The notes under the pieces were generated by a model. The model was not told where the DNA came from and searched no databases. It saw only the letters and a list, made by a program, of their open reading frames with translations. A stretch of DNA of 64,000 nt from Augochlora pura (Eukaryota; Arthropoda; Insecta; Hymenoptera; Halictidae): positions 3,152,078 to 3,216,077 of the forward strand of contig NC_135781.1 of assembly GCF_028453695.1 (NCBI RefSeq), in the 5' to 3' direction. Position 1 is the first letter of the stretch; each line of letters starts with the position of its first letter. Below, piece after piece: positions 11,292 to 23,083 of the stretch. The translations under genes and the position numbers were made by a program.

Positions 11292-11504
11292 TTAACCCCT
11301 TGCACTACGACTCCTTTCATGCTGCGTTGATTAGTATATATTTATCCTTAATACTGTCCTTAATAGGACTAGATAATTTTTACTTCATTTATTGCCTTTA
11401 TTTACTTCTGTTTATAGACTTTGATAACAGAAGAATTCAATTTTATTTCGATTCAGAAGAAATTAATAATATTCGTATTTAGTTATTATAGTGCGAGGGG
11501 TTAA
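11292..11504. mobile_element. TTAA-flanked MITE, family A, copy 2
   Basis: A 213-bp element with TTAA flanks, left end CCCCTTGCACTACGAC and right end ATAGTGCGAGGGG. Shares TCCTTTCATGCTGCGTTGAT, AATAGGACTAGA and AGAAGAAATTAATAATATTC with copies 1 and 3. Confidence 0.85.
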
Positions 11505-13150
11505 GAAAATGGAAAGGTGAGAAGTAGACTCAAGTATAAGATAGTTACAGGTTTAAACTAACCTCTAAATTTCTACTTATTTAACTAAAATCACCACGTG
11601 ATTCTACTTTCTACTTCAACCCTCGACTTTCCCTTACTCCACGACTCTCCAACAACGACTGACCTTTTACTCACCCCTCTCGCCACGCACCACTCTATTT
11701 TTCCATGTCTGTCTTATTCGCACTATCGTCATGCCCAAATATGGGCATTAACGTTGCCACTAGGTCGAAGGCTCTCGTTGTTCACAGCTCGCCGCTGGTC
11801 AAAGTCTCTTTCTCCTTTTATGACCCTTTTAGGGTCGTCACTGCGCTGGCATGCTAAACTGTAGTTAGCGCACGTAAAATCTACATTTTAAAATTACATA
11901 CCGGGTGCCCGAATATTCTTGATAGCAGAATTATGCAATTGAAATTGACAGGCGTTGATAAATAGCAGAAATAACGCGATGGTATAATTGCGACTTTGTG
12001 TGAAATAGTATGTCAGATATTATAAGCTATGTAGAATATTATTTATAATAGAATGTTACGAATAAAATTAAGGACATTATTCATGTATTGTTCATAGAAA
12101 ATTCGTACGATATTATTCATATACAACATCCTATATAACCAGGATTTCCAGTCTTGCAAATGGCTGCTCGACAAAACTGGAACTTCTTGACTGCGAAATC
12201 CTTTAAAAATCAAGTCTGCAATCCACAATTAAACCTTGTATATTAACATTAATGTTATAATTAAACTTTGTATATTAACATTAAATATTATAGTTAATAT
12301 TAACGTTAATAATAATTACACTATATTTCTATATTAATTTTATTTATAAATTCTATATTAATTTTATTTATAAATTCTATATTAATTTTATTTATAAATT
12401 CTATATTAATGTCTACTTAATTTTGATGATTAATTTCGCACCTTTCATTTCTCGCAAACTTAGTCGCGACTGTGCACATTATACGGCCTATCTATATTTC
12501 GTACCAATGGATTTTTACCCCGTACAAATTTCTAAATAAAAATATAAAAATCCTCGAATTGTTACAGCAGCTCGAGATCTCGAGTAAATACCGTCGGCGT
12601 TCCGATCACTCCGTGGACGTTCAGCGTCGCGGAATTTTCAGGCGTCCTGTGATTCGAGTTCCGTTTAGCGGAGCCCCGAAGAAATTGTTACCCGCGGCTG
12701 CGACATCCGGTAACGCGGTCGGGTTTAGCCCGTCTTTAGCCGTGCGCAGCCCTATTAATAATAATCAGCCGCAGGATACAACGGTAAGCCGACGCAGCAG
12801 TATCCAACGACCTGCGAAGCTTCCCGTCTAGATTACACGGGGTAATGCCGAATTTGCCCTCTACCGATAACCAGCCTCGAGTGTTGCGGGATCACGAATA
12901 TTGAATAGTCTTGCAAACCCGCGCGACCGAAGAAACGTCCGATCGTAGTTGTAACTCGCGTTAACCGGGCCGTGGAGCGAACGCTTCGCTGTTCTCACGG
13001 TTTAATCTAATTAACAAAAGTATTTCATCGACCGATAAAATTTCTAATAAATTCTTCCCCCCCTCCCGCCGGAATTTGCACTGTTCTTGGACGGCCGGGC
13101 GCGGACGCCGCGTTGTTTCGCAGTTGTATCGGTAAAAATTAACCGGATCG
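11505..13150. other. AT-rich spacer; nothing coding recognised
   Basis: Mostly AT-rich, including a short array of TTCTATATTAATTTTATTTATAAA near 12330-12410 and a modestly GC-rich patch at 12580-12980. The ORFs are short and without motifs. Confidence 0.5.
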
Positions 13151-13154
13151 ATAA

Positions 13155-13440
13155 GCTGCGGGTATTTATGCAATTTTCCGGCTTTACGGATTACCTTTAT
13201 ACTAACCGGATATAAATTTTATATTATGCAAACCGCAATGGAAATCGGCACAGAGTGTCGATCTGATCGACCGGCGTGCTGCCGGCTTTTTATGCGATTC
13301 TCCGGCCTGCCAGATTACGTTGCGGTAATCGGATATATAAATTTTATATCGTGTAAATCGGAGCCGCGGTTTGCAACAGTGTCGATCTGATGGACGGAAT
13401 GGCTTTTTTACGCGATTCACTAATCTTGCGGATTGTTTCA
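13155..13440. repeat. Diverged tandem repeat, about 118-bp unit
   Basis: Two to three diverged units, each with a TTTATGCRATT-CCGGC segment, a GGATATAAATTTTATAT segment and a GTGTCGATCTGATSGACCG segment in the same order. The middle pair is easiest to see at 13195-13300 and 13315-13420. Confidence 0.7.
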
Positions 13441-13929
13441 ACAGCGGAATCATCGAACCGGTCGAAGCGACTGGCTTCTGATTTTTTCTCTCATGGTTCT
13501 GGAAATTATAAAAATATTTCTCAGCGATAAATTGTTAGATAAACTATTTTCTTCAAAGATTTGATAGTTAAAGTGTTGAAGATCGTATCTCGGCGAGCAA
13601 CGTAATCGCGTTAAACAATTTCTCATCTCGTCGGGCCCGCTCTGCCCGAATGGCGTCCAATTAATTTCCGAACTTGATAATTCGTTTCGGAAGTCGATCT
13701 CGACGCAGCCCGGACCGATCGCCTCCTTGTTTCCTGTCCCCTTTCCCGCGCCGGCCGGTCAATTTGACCCACTGTCGATGAAATAGCGCGGAATAATCCA
13801 GACATGAATGCGTCGCTAATGGAAAAACGTTATCAATACGTTGCAATGAATGGTTGACGGTGACCGGCCATGTCGCGAGGACTAATAAAACGCGTACGCG
13901 TCACAACCTTGTCTCTCTCTCTCCCCCTT

Positions 13930-13931
<2 letters not shown>

Positions 13932-13984
<53 letters not shown>
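13932..13984. repeat. (CT)26 microsatellite
   Basis: Long uninterrupted TC array on the plus strand. Serine/leucine or arginine/glutamate ORFs over it are artefacts. Confidence 0.95.
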
Positions 13985-13987
<3 letters not shown>

Positions 13988-15508
13988 GGGCTTCCTGTCC
14001 CGCAGCCGAGCGCTGAAAATTCTACGCGCGACCGGACAAGAGGCGACGGGAAACATTGAAATAGCTGCGCGCCGAATATACACGGAAATCGAAAAACAGA
14101 AAAATACTGGAGGAGTGGGGGGGAGAGAGCGGCAGTCGATAACAACCTGACGGCGTTCCTCGGAAATATTTTCCGTATCCAATAAAACGTCTTAACCCCC
14201 CCCCCACTGCAATCCTCCGTTGAACTACTTACGATTGAGACAGCGCTCGGGATGAGGGGGATGGGGTTGTTCGCAAAAATTTGCTTACATTTTCCGGGGA
14301 TATTGCGCCGGCTAAAATGTCTTTCGTTCTAAGGTACCGGCACCGATATTCTCATTTCAATTCATTCGTTTCTCTCGGTCCATTCATTTCGCACATTTCA
14401 TTCGCTTTATTCGTTCTAGAATAAATAAATTCATTCTAGAATAAATAAATTCATTCTAGCAGCTTCTTACAATACACGCGAACGATTTTGATCTCGTATA
14501 AATATTCGCGGTTCAATTATTGCCAGTATTTTTTCTATTGCAGCAATCAATTTTCTATGTTAAATTATCATCTTTTTACCTTCGATTATTACTATTTATC
14601 GCAGTCGCGTGACAAAAATTGATTAGAGGCATCGGTGGAGGAATGGATTCTTTTTATAACAATCGTAATAATAACCTAGACTGCAGATTTAATGAATTTA
14701 TAACAAAAAATGAGTAGACAGTAGACAGAACCTTGACATAAAATTCAAATGATTTTAATATATTATATTATAATATAATAATATTGTTAATATTGTTAAT
14801 ATTTTAATATACATGATTTTAAAATTCAAATGATATAATATTGGTAATATATATTATCATTATTTTAATATATAATGATTTTGAATATAATTGATTCTAA
14901 ACAGAAATAAATGTTTCTAAAGTTAGTATCACAGAAAGTTAGTATTTTATATAAGAATCCGCAGGCGAACAATAACATTGACGTAAGAACAGCAAGCGTA
15001 TTAGCAAGAGAAATTTGCTCTCCGAGTTGTTTCAACACCGGGGACAAGGATATTTGCTCGGGAACCGATTTTTCACCGTCGCCGTAGGTACGAACAAATG
15101 TACGATCGGCGCTCGGCGGAACGTACAAAAATGCTCGCGGGCGAAAAAGAACGTCGCGGGACCGGCGTCGCGGATAAATACGGGCGTCCTTTGTGCCGCG
15201 GCGGGGGTTCGTTTCTCGCGCAGCCCGCGAGATCGTTCGCGCACGGAGAGCCGGAGGACAGGCACCGGACCAGATTCCCAGGAAGCCATTGAAAGAAGCT
15301 ACATCCTCCTGGTTCTCCGGTTAGAGGCATTTTAATGCAAATGCGGGAACATCGGGATTCCCCGTTGCGGTAGCGGGCACACCGGCGAATCACGCGGAAA
15401 CAGAGGAGAACATTCCCCCGCCGGTAAGTCGTTCGCCGGTGAAATTTTCCGTCGGGTCCGCCGGGCCGGCCGCGCGAACGAACCGGTCCGCCCGGATGAA
15501 CGCTTAAC

Positions 15509-15535
15509 GGGCCGCATGAAAAATTCATGCGGCCC
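15509..15535. repeat. Perfect 12-bp inverted repeat with AAA loop
   Basis: GGGCCGCATGAA, a three-base AAA loop, then TTCATGCGGCCC, within a GC-rich island and just upstream of a CT-rich tract. A hairpin in either DNA or RNA is possible; no function is known. Confidence 0.8.
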
Positions 15536-15729
15536 TCTCTCCCTCCCTCCCTGCCCTCCATCCTACCCTCCAGCCGCCGGGATTATGCTTCTGACCGACG
15601 CGTAGGCCGCGCGCCCGGTTTTTCCGGAAAACCCCGGTGGCCGATCTCGACGCAACGGCGTACCTTTTTTTTCTTTCCGAAATCGCCGGGAAACGTTGAT
15701 AATCCTCGTCGAGATACCGGCGGTCTTTC

Positions 15730-16260
15730 GAAATTTTTCTCCGAGCTACCGGACGCGGGATTTTCCCGAGACTTTTCCGGCGCGTTGCCGCGGCGTCTTG
15801 AGAAACGGAAAATATTTTTCACTTTTGGATATATCGTGCTTCGTCGAATCTGCGGACGTTTTCTCGCCGGGCTGCACGGCGATCGACTTGCTCGGCGACG
15901 AATAAGGATAACGATCTTTGGGAATTTTTCTCGGGAAAACTGTGCCGCAGATTTTCTTGCAACTTTCAGAGGATGTTAATACGTGTTGCGGAAAGTTGAA
16001 GATATTTTTTTGTTTCAGAGATACGGTTTTTGTTGCAATGTACAGACGCTTTTTTAGCTTCGTTCGACGTTGAATTCGTATCGTGTATTCGAGGTTGTAG
16101 TCGCGTTTGAGAATTTCTCTGGGAAAAACTGTATCACGAATTCCCTTGAAATTCGATAGAAATGCTGCCGTATGATTTGGAATGCTGGTAGTATTTTTTC
16201 AATTTTAAAAATCTGTCGTTTATAAAAATTCATAGCGGTTTCCCGCGGATCTCGATTTTT
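15730..16260. repeat. Diverged tandem repeats of about 190-200 bp
   Basis: Successive segments repeat the order GAATTTYTCTSGGAAAACTGT, then a GAATT/GATTTTCTTG segment, then a GTATTTTT-like tail (compare 15920-16010 with 16110-16200). Strongly diverged, so boundaries are approximate. Confidence 0.5.
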
Positions 16261-17411
16261 CCGATGCGAAGAATAAAACGCAGGCTGTGTTTCCTTCTCG
16301 TTATTTCAAAATTCGTCATGTTACATTACCTCGCTAGAAAAAGAACAGTACTATATTTTTAACGAATGTACAGCGTTCGTGATCCCAGTTCCATTAGAAA
16401 AAAGACTACAAGATTAGAGTAAGCTTAAAATTGCTTAAAAATTTATCCCTTCGCACCTCGCCTCGCTCGCGTTTTAAAAATCGCTCGTCGATTCCCCGCG
16501 CATCCTATTCAAACTTTGACGAGCCCATTTCCAGGCACAATAGTTTTGCGAGAGAACGGGTTATTTCGAAGCGGTCGCGGGAGTCCTCGCGAGCGCGAGG
16601 GCGCCAAGTCTCGGGCGCGAGCCGCGCGGAAATTTCATCATAATCTCGAAGTAAGAATATCGCCGGGCTAATAACAAAGTCAGCCGGAGTCCCGGGGTCG
16701 TAGACGAAGCGAAGAAGGTTGCGCCGGGCTAATGTAAGGCGAGGGAATCTTAATCTCGTTGGAAGGGAGGCGGACACGGAGAGGAGAGAGAGAGAGAGAG
16801 AGAGGGAGAGAGCGATACCGCGCGGCGCGTACCATCGCAGAAAGAACGGCGGCGCGCGAGACCCGGTGCCTGCGTTCGACTCGCAGATTTTCCCATCCGG
16901 CGTTCACAGCCCTGGGGGTGTAATTCCGGTAATTTAATTCCTCGGCTTAATATGGGGATCCCCGGCAACTCCGGGGGGAGGGGGAGAGGAGGAGTAGGGG
17001 AGGGGAGGGGGTGGAAACGACCAAACAGAAAGAAACGCCGGAGAAACGTCGAAAACACGGCCGCGAATCAACTGGCTCTTCCAGACGAAACGAATGGCCG
17101 TGCCCCGGGGCAAATATGCCAGACGTGTTCCGTGTGCTAAGCTAATTAGAATGGCATTTCTTTGGGGACAAAGTCCTATTCGGGAAGAAAATGCAAGGCT
17201 GCCCGTTGCGCTCGGAGATTCATAGCTTTGCCGGCTTTTGTACGCGCCGCGGCCACTGTTTCCCCCGCTATGATTTTCCAGCGGGTTCCAGACGGTTTTA
17301 TTCGGTCGCGCGACAAAGGCGCGATATCCTGGACATCGATCTTTATACTTCTTTCTATTCATTTAGTACAATTTCAATCTCTCTTTATTATTATTCTATC
17401 TCTTTATTAGA

Positions 17412-17549
17412 GATTATTTTGCGTTGTTATTATTTTGATTATTTTGCGTTATTATTATTTTGATTATTTTGCGTTATTATTATTTTGATTATTTTGCGTT
17501 ATTATTATTTTGATTATTTTGCGTTATTATTATTTTGATTATTTTGCGT
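17412..17549. repeat. 25-bp minisatellite, about 5.5 units
   Basis: Nearly identical 25-bp units beginning GATTATTTTGCGTTATTATT; only the first unit and the final partial unit vary. The homogeneity suggests recent expansion. Confidence 0.95.
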
Positions 17550-17677
17550 CGTGGGTATGGGAAGATCCTGGAGCGAGGACGATGTCTTTTGCACCGTGGA
17601 TTCGACAGAGATTCAAATTGACATGATGGTTCGACGGTTCTGAACCAAGTTGACAACGTAGTGTCAATTCAGAGCTT

Positions 17678-17936
17678 TTAACCCCTTGCATTAAGACTAC
17701 TTTTACGCCGCGTTAATCAGCACTTATTTGTCTTTAATATTTTCTTTAATAGGGCCACGTCATTTTTGTTTCTTCTATTGTCTTTATTTACTTCCTTGTT
17801 TTCAATTTAAAAGACTTCAANTTGAAGCAAAGAATTCAATTTGACTTCGATTTGGAAGAAATTAATAATATTCATATTTAGTAAAACCTTGCGTGGAATC
17901 ACGAGTTTGACTCGNTGTTATAGTGCANGNNGTTAN
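17678..17936. mobile_element. TTAA-flanked MITE, family A, copy 3
   Basis: About 259 bp. Left end TTAACCCCTTGCATTAAGAC; the right end resembles TATAGTGCANGNNGTTAN and is obscured by ambiguous bases. The interior shares the AAGAAATTAATAATATTCAT and TCACGAGTTTGACTCG segments with copy 1. Confidence 0.75.
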
Positions 17937-18177
17937 AAACNAAGTCNATGGAATCGTAACAGCGTCCTCCCTTTTCACAGTTAAACCCGTCGCATCCCCC
18001 GNAACGATCTTATTTGCGCCGCATCGGCAATCAACCGTTCGCTAAACATCCGCGCAGCATTAATACGCGACTCGGCTGATCCGCCAGGTGTCCGGAAATC
18101 AATGAACTCGCGTAGCGTTCCCGCAAGCCGGTGCGCGTTCGACGTACAGCGACGGATGTCCGAAACGGCTGGCCGNC
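17821..18177. other. Cluster of ambiguous single bases
   Basis: Isolated n characters at 17821, 17915, 17928, 17930, 17931, 17936, 17941, 17947, 18002 and 18177, the only such cluster in the window. It probably reflects conflicting consensus, possibly from collapsed repeat copies. Confidence 0.8.
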
Positions 18178-18780
18178 GCGGCACGTCGGAGAGGACCGTG
18201 CGCCGGTGAGTTCGGCTTTCGTACCCGAAAGTTGGCGGCCGGACTTTCTGGCCACGGATCGGCCACGTTCGATCGCTGCGAACCGGCCAGAGGAACTTCG
18301 GGAATCGAATTTCCGCGAAGGGGTCCGAGTGCCACTAATTTCGTCGCGTCTAATCCGGGTTTACGATGCTCGCGAGAGGGTGCGATACGGGTATGGCCCG
18401 GTCGCGCACACGCGTCGGCGAGCCGAGCCCCACGGGCACAGAGGGCTCGACAGCCGGAAGATCCTCGGCTCGACGGAGCGGCACGTCCCGCCCATTAGTG
18501 GCCCGAGATCGGGAAACGCACGGCCGATCGTTCTCGCGGCGACCGAGCCCGTGCTGCAAACGTTTGCCGAAACGGTCGGACGGGCCGGTATTATCGCGAG
18601 TCATCGTTAACGACTCCGGGGGGCGCCGATAATCGGGCGGGGTCGAGCGGAATCGGATCGAGCCCGCCTCCGACGCCGTACGGATCGGTCGATCGTCGAA
18701 CCTTTGCCCGAGCGACGTTCTGACCACGATGGTATCAACTACGGGACAAACCTAATCGCGATCGTCGCCCCTGTACGCGC
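17980..18780. other. CpG-rich island, no recognised gene
   Basis: High-GC stretch with open frames in several registers (for example plus 18131-18610, minus 18350-18727) but no motif or splice structure that I trust. Confidence 0.4.
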
Positions 18781-18899
18781 GTCATGTTGATTCGCAGTTA
18801 TGATCGTTATTCAATCGTTTCGGATAGTAGGGTGGGGGCTGGCGAGTACCGACGGGGTGGTAATTAAGAATTGAGAGGCTGGGGAACGGTGTTCCGATC

Positions 18900-19150
18900 G
18901 AATACTTCGCAATGGAAATAGTAATGAAAAGATAATAATGATTGTTCGATGAGAATTTTTGATTATATTCGTGATGGGATCTCGTATAAATATTTCGCAA
19001 TGAAAATAGTAATTAAAAGATAATAATGAATATTCGATGTGAAAATTCGATGATATTTATAATGGTATTTTGCAGTGAATATTTATTTCGTAATTAAGAT
19101 AGTAATGAAAAAATAATAACGAACATTTGATGTGAAAATTTAATGACATT
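18900..19150. repeat. Diverged tandem repeats of about 85 bp
   Basis: Three units share TTCGCAATGRAAATAGTAAT, GAAAAGATAATAATGA and a TTCGATGTGAAAATT-like segment (about 18905, 18990, 19080). They decay toward 19200. Confidence 0.6.
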
Positions 19151-19816
19151 TCGTCTGAATATTTGTTTCGTATTTCGTACGAATATTTAATATAGAGAAT
19201 TTATTGTTCGAGATATTTGTATGGGTTGATTCATTTATGTTTTTATTTTCAATGAAAGGATAACGTTGGTGAATTTTGTTACTTATTACTGGATTGCGGA
19301 TTTTTATGCTAAATAAAAATGTTCAGTCTCTTTTCAATAATTTAATAAATAGAAAATAACATAATGACATTTTAGAATTTTATTTTTATTTTAAATTGAG
19401 ACTACACGCTAAGTAATAAAAGCGTTAGAATAAGTTAAGAACGATAATATATTATTAGAATGATTTTACAGTCAACTTCCATTTCTTAGAATCAATGCAT
19501 TTTTATTTTTCATAAAGATTAATTGATCTGGTCATCACGTTTTGCAAAGAAGCAACGTTACATTCAGCAAAATGTAACAAAATCTTGGACTTTTATAAAA
19601 AATGAAAATTGTCTTCATTTTAACCCACATTTACAAACCACCCCCATCTGTAACCTAATTTAAAAATATACAAAATAATTAACACGTAATACCTCCAACG
19701 CGCGTAGCAATAAATTGTAACCTTTTCCAATTGTTTTACCTTTAATCACAATCTACAATCCAATCGCAGTCTCGAATATTAGGCGTTTAATTTCAGATAG
19801 AGTTAGCTAAATTACC

Positions 19817-19960
19817 ATGATTTTCAAGCGGTTTTTCGGAGTGGCGGTTTTGACAGTGAACCTGTTAATCTCGGTGCAACGACAGGGAGGACCTCGTAGA
19901 CTAAAAGATAGAGACGGGGGAGGGGGGAGAGAGAGAGAGAGAGAGAGGGCGCAGAGTTGA
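19817..19960 (+). CDS. Short ORF with signal-peptide-like start (doubtful)
   Basis: An ATG at 19817 opens a 47-codon frame beginning MIFKRFFGVAVLTVNLLIS: a basic N region followed by a hydrophobic core typical of a secretory signal. The frame then runs through a GA microsatellite (arginine/glutamate repeats) to a stop at 19958-19960. If real, it would be a first exon with a donor before the microsatellite (candidates TCG|GTGCAA near 19873 or CCTC|GTAGAC near 19894). No downstream partner can be shown, and it may be chance. Confidence 0.15.
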   Translation: MIFKRFFGVAVLTVNLLISVQRQGGPRRLKDRDGGGGRERERERAQS

Positions 19961-20035
19961 GGGTGGGTTAACAACGAGATCTCGGTTCAAGTACTCCCAC
20001 AGGATCGTCACGTCGGCTAACATACTCTCTCCTAC

Positions 20036-20221
20036 CTGCGCCTCCGGCACCGGTGGTGAGCTATTCACGAATTTATCTGTGTAAATTCTCCTATTTTCGA
20101 GTTCGCGAATAATGTACGAATTATTATGGAGTCGATGATTATCTTGTAAACGAATTTTGTTCGAGCAATGGCGGCGGTTTATCTGCCAGACGCGAATATA
20201 GCCATTGGCCAGTTTTAGACG
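20036..20221 (-). CDS. Candidate internal exon of unknown gene
   Basis: An open frame of exactly 62 codons bounded by acceptor TATTTTGCAG (ending 20222) and donor GCGCAG|GTAGGA (starting 20035), phase 0 at both ends. The product begins RLKLANGYIRVWQINRR and ends FVNSSPPVPEAQ. I do not recognise the protein. The frame stays open past the donor to 19901, so splicing is not required. Phase and strand are compatible with the candidate exon at 27693-27508, but that link is speculative. Confidence 0.25.
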
Positions 20222-20379
20222 CTGCAAAATACTTTGTCCGCACGCGATGCGATTTCTAGTTTTTAGTAATTGTTTAAAAGTTTGGATTATTAACGAAGTG
20301 TAATTATTAAAGTTGTGATGTAAAATGGGAGTCGGTGAATTATGAGAAGACGTTTTAAAGAATATGGTGCTTTAATAAC

Positions 20380-20760
20380 AGAGCGATTTATATTTTATCA
20401 TATTATATCATATGCTACAGTATCTTATATTACACTACAATGCATTATGGTACATCACAGTATATTGCATTACATCATATTGTGATATAAAATATTATAG
20501 TATACTGTACTATACAATATTATATTAAACAATATTATGGTATACTATATTATACAATATTATAAAATATCATAGTGTAATACTGTATATATTTAATTAA
20601 TTAAATTACTATTACTATATTTAATGTAAGGCCAGCTGACATTCATTGATATATTATATTTATATGTTATGCAATATTATATTATACTATGATATACATA
20701 TTATACACATTACTATGCAAACACCCTAAAGTAAAATTATAAATTATACAAAATGATCAA
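20380..20760. other. Very AT-rich TATA/ATATT tract
   Basis: Irregular repeats of TATTATA, ACAATATTAT and GTATACTATA with no coding potential. Confidence 0.7.
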
Positions 20761-21226
20761 AGAGACAAGAAAACCTGTCCTACAATCAATACGAACAATT
20801 TTTATTTTGCAAAAAAATCCTCAGTCGAATTATTACAAAATTGATTAAACATCATGACTCCTAACAACATCTTCGTCATATCAGCTCGCGATGTCGACGT
20901 CAGAATTCGCGGATACAGCGACGATTGATGTCCCGAAGCGCGGGATACACGCGTGACCGGGCGGTAAAACGGAAACAGTCGTTTCGACTTCCTCATCGCC
21001 TGGATCCGGCGCGCGGGATCCGTGCAATCTTCGTCCGCCCGCGAACGTCGCGCGTCCGATAACCCTGGAATACTTTTCGCGCGGTGGGGAGGGGGGGCAG
21101 GGGACGGCTGCGGATCTCGGGGATTCGTTTCCGGCGCGGGCGCGGAGCGGATACGGGCCGCTCGCAATCTGCTCGCCGGAATTCGGGATTACAGGAAGGG
21201 AACCCGGGGCTGTATCGTATTACGCG

Positions 21227-21367
21227 ATGAAATTCCGTGGATCTCGTTACGCCGCCATTTACTCGGCGCGTCCCGCGGAGGAACATTTTGATTCGCCGCT
21301 AATAAAGGACGGGAAAATTGCTCTCGTTTGGGGCCATTGTATAGAGCCGCCGCCTAAAGTCGAGCCG
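21227..21367 (+). CDS. Candidate first exon of unknown gene
   Basis: ATG at 21227 gives 47 codons (start MKFRGSRYAAIYSARPAEEH, end EPPPKVEP) that stop exactly at a strong donor, CCG|GTAAGTAT, at 21368. No motif is recognised. It lies in a CpG-rich island, where open frames occur by chance, and no partner exon is identified. Confidence 0.2.
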
Positions 21368-21670
21368 GTAAGTATACCTACGGTACAATTTACAAGGAGT
21401 CTTCGCCGGCGGCGTCGGCGCCGGCCCCGCTGTCGCGATAGCGGGCTCATCGATATTCCGCCTCTCCGAACATACATTAACGCGATTGCTATCATCGCTG
21501 GACCATTAAAACGATCGTACGACGTCATTTTTACCGGTCGCCTTGCGACTCGCGCGTTTCTCCGCGATTTTTATGCTCTATGGAAATTGTCTCATTGCTA
21601 GGCTCAAGCATCGAAACTCTTTGAACGATTAGTACCTGACACTAAAAGTTGGTTTAATGTGATGTATATA

Positions 21671-22010
21671 GGGTGTTTAAAAAATCAGTTGCAATTGAAG
21701 TGAGAGATTCCTGAGGCGATTTGGAGTAACTTTTTCCTTAGCGGAAATGCAATCTAAGGCTTTGTTTATGAGTTATTCAGAGAAAACAGTGGCCAATGAG
21801 AGGCGAGCTCGGCTGACGCGAGGCGGCTAAGCTAAGTAGCGGGAGAAGCCTAGTTCCGCTTATTGGCTCGGCCGCTTCAGTCAGCTAATCTCGTCTCTTA
21901 TTGGACACTGTTTTTTGTTAATAACTCGTTAACAATGCTTCAGAGAAAATTTTTGTAAAGGAAAAAGTTATTTCAAATGTTCTTAGTAATGTGAATACGT
22001 TGAAAAGAAA
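21671..22010. mobile_element. Foldback element, family F, copy 1
   Basis: Begins GGGTGTTTAAAAAATC after TA. The left arm starts GTAACTTTTTCC at 21726 and the right arm ends GGAAAAAGTTAT at 21971. The arms are about 110 bp and fold back on each other around a short loop near 21835-21865. Each arm carries the core CCAATGAGAGGCGAG or its complement. Non-coding. The same structure occurs at 32748-33126 and 36383-36717. The TA preceding the left end hints at Tc1/mariner-type insertion; this is inference. Confidence 0.8.
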
Positions 22011-22859
22011 AGTAATTTAATCCGAATGACATTTGTATAATATTTCTTTTATTGTACATAGTCATGTCAACTAATTCTTCTTTTATTATTATTTTTTTTA
22101 TTTTAATCTACTATGGACGAAGGGTTAGCCATTTATATGAGTTGTTAATAATGCAAACGATATTTTTAAATTCGCGAAATATTTTCACTATTCTGTATTT
22201 GATAAACTCATTTTTCAGCGAACCATTTGCCAGTTTTACTTCTTGATGGGCGATCCATATTTGATTCGATCCAGTATTTAATTTGCAGTGTAACGGGTGA
22301 GAATAGAATAATTTGTTAACGAAGTCTGACAGTGATTACCTAACTACGAATTTTTAGGAAAAATAAAACCTGTCCGCATCGATTTCAAGGAATAGAAAAA
22401 TCTCTGTTCAATAGTTTTGATAAATTCCTAATAATAAATGAATATCTTAAAATTCTCTTAATCCGTTTTATCATTCTAAATCGCATTTACTCTATTTTGC
22501 GATGATTGCATCAAAACCGCAATCCTTTTAATTCATTTAAATACTTCGCAACTTCTATGGCACTGTGCTTCAGGGTAAAGAAATAAGTTCAACAACTTCC
22601 AATGGCCGCGGCTATACTGTAAAGCCGAGGCAAAGTCCGCAACGACGGAGAATAAAATAACTGATGTTGCTTTAAAACCAATGTAAAATGAGCGCCGCTG
22701 GACTTTGCTTTGTTAATGAACTTTATTGATTACATTGCGGATTGCGAGCGGTTTGTCCTCTTAACGTCGCATACCGTGCGATAAAATGGGATAAGAAAAC
22801 AAAGTAATATGACATTCAATAATGTAAAATAAAATGAAGTAGGATTCAATGAAATAGAA

Positions 22860-23083
22860 TTTAATAAAATCAAAATAAAATTCAATAGAACATAATTAAA
22901 TTCAGTAAAATAAAATAAAAGAAAATTCGATAGAACAGAATAGAATTCAGTAAAATAAAATAAAAGAAAATTCGATAGAACAGAATAAAATTCAGTAAAA
23001 TAAAATAAAAGAAAATTCGATAGAACGGAATAAAATTCAGTAAAATAAAATAAAATAGAACAGAATAAGATACGATAAATTAA
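22860..23083. repeat. 45-bp minisatellite
   Basis: Units starting CAGTAAAATAAAATAAAAGA at 22903, 22948, 22993 and 23038, with an exact 45-bp period, preceded by decayed versions. Confidence 0.95.
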
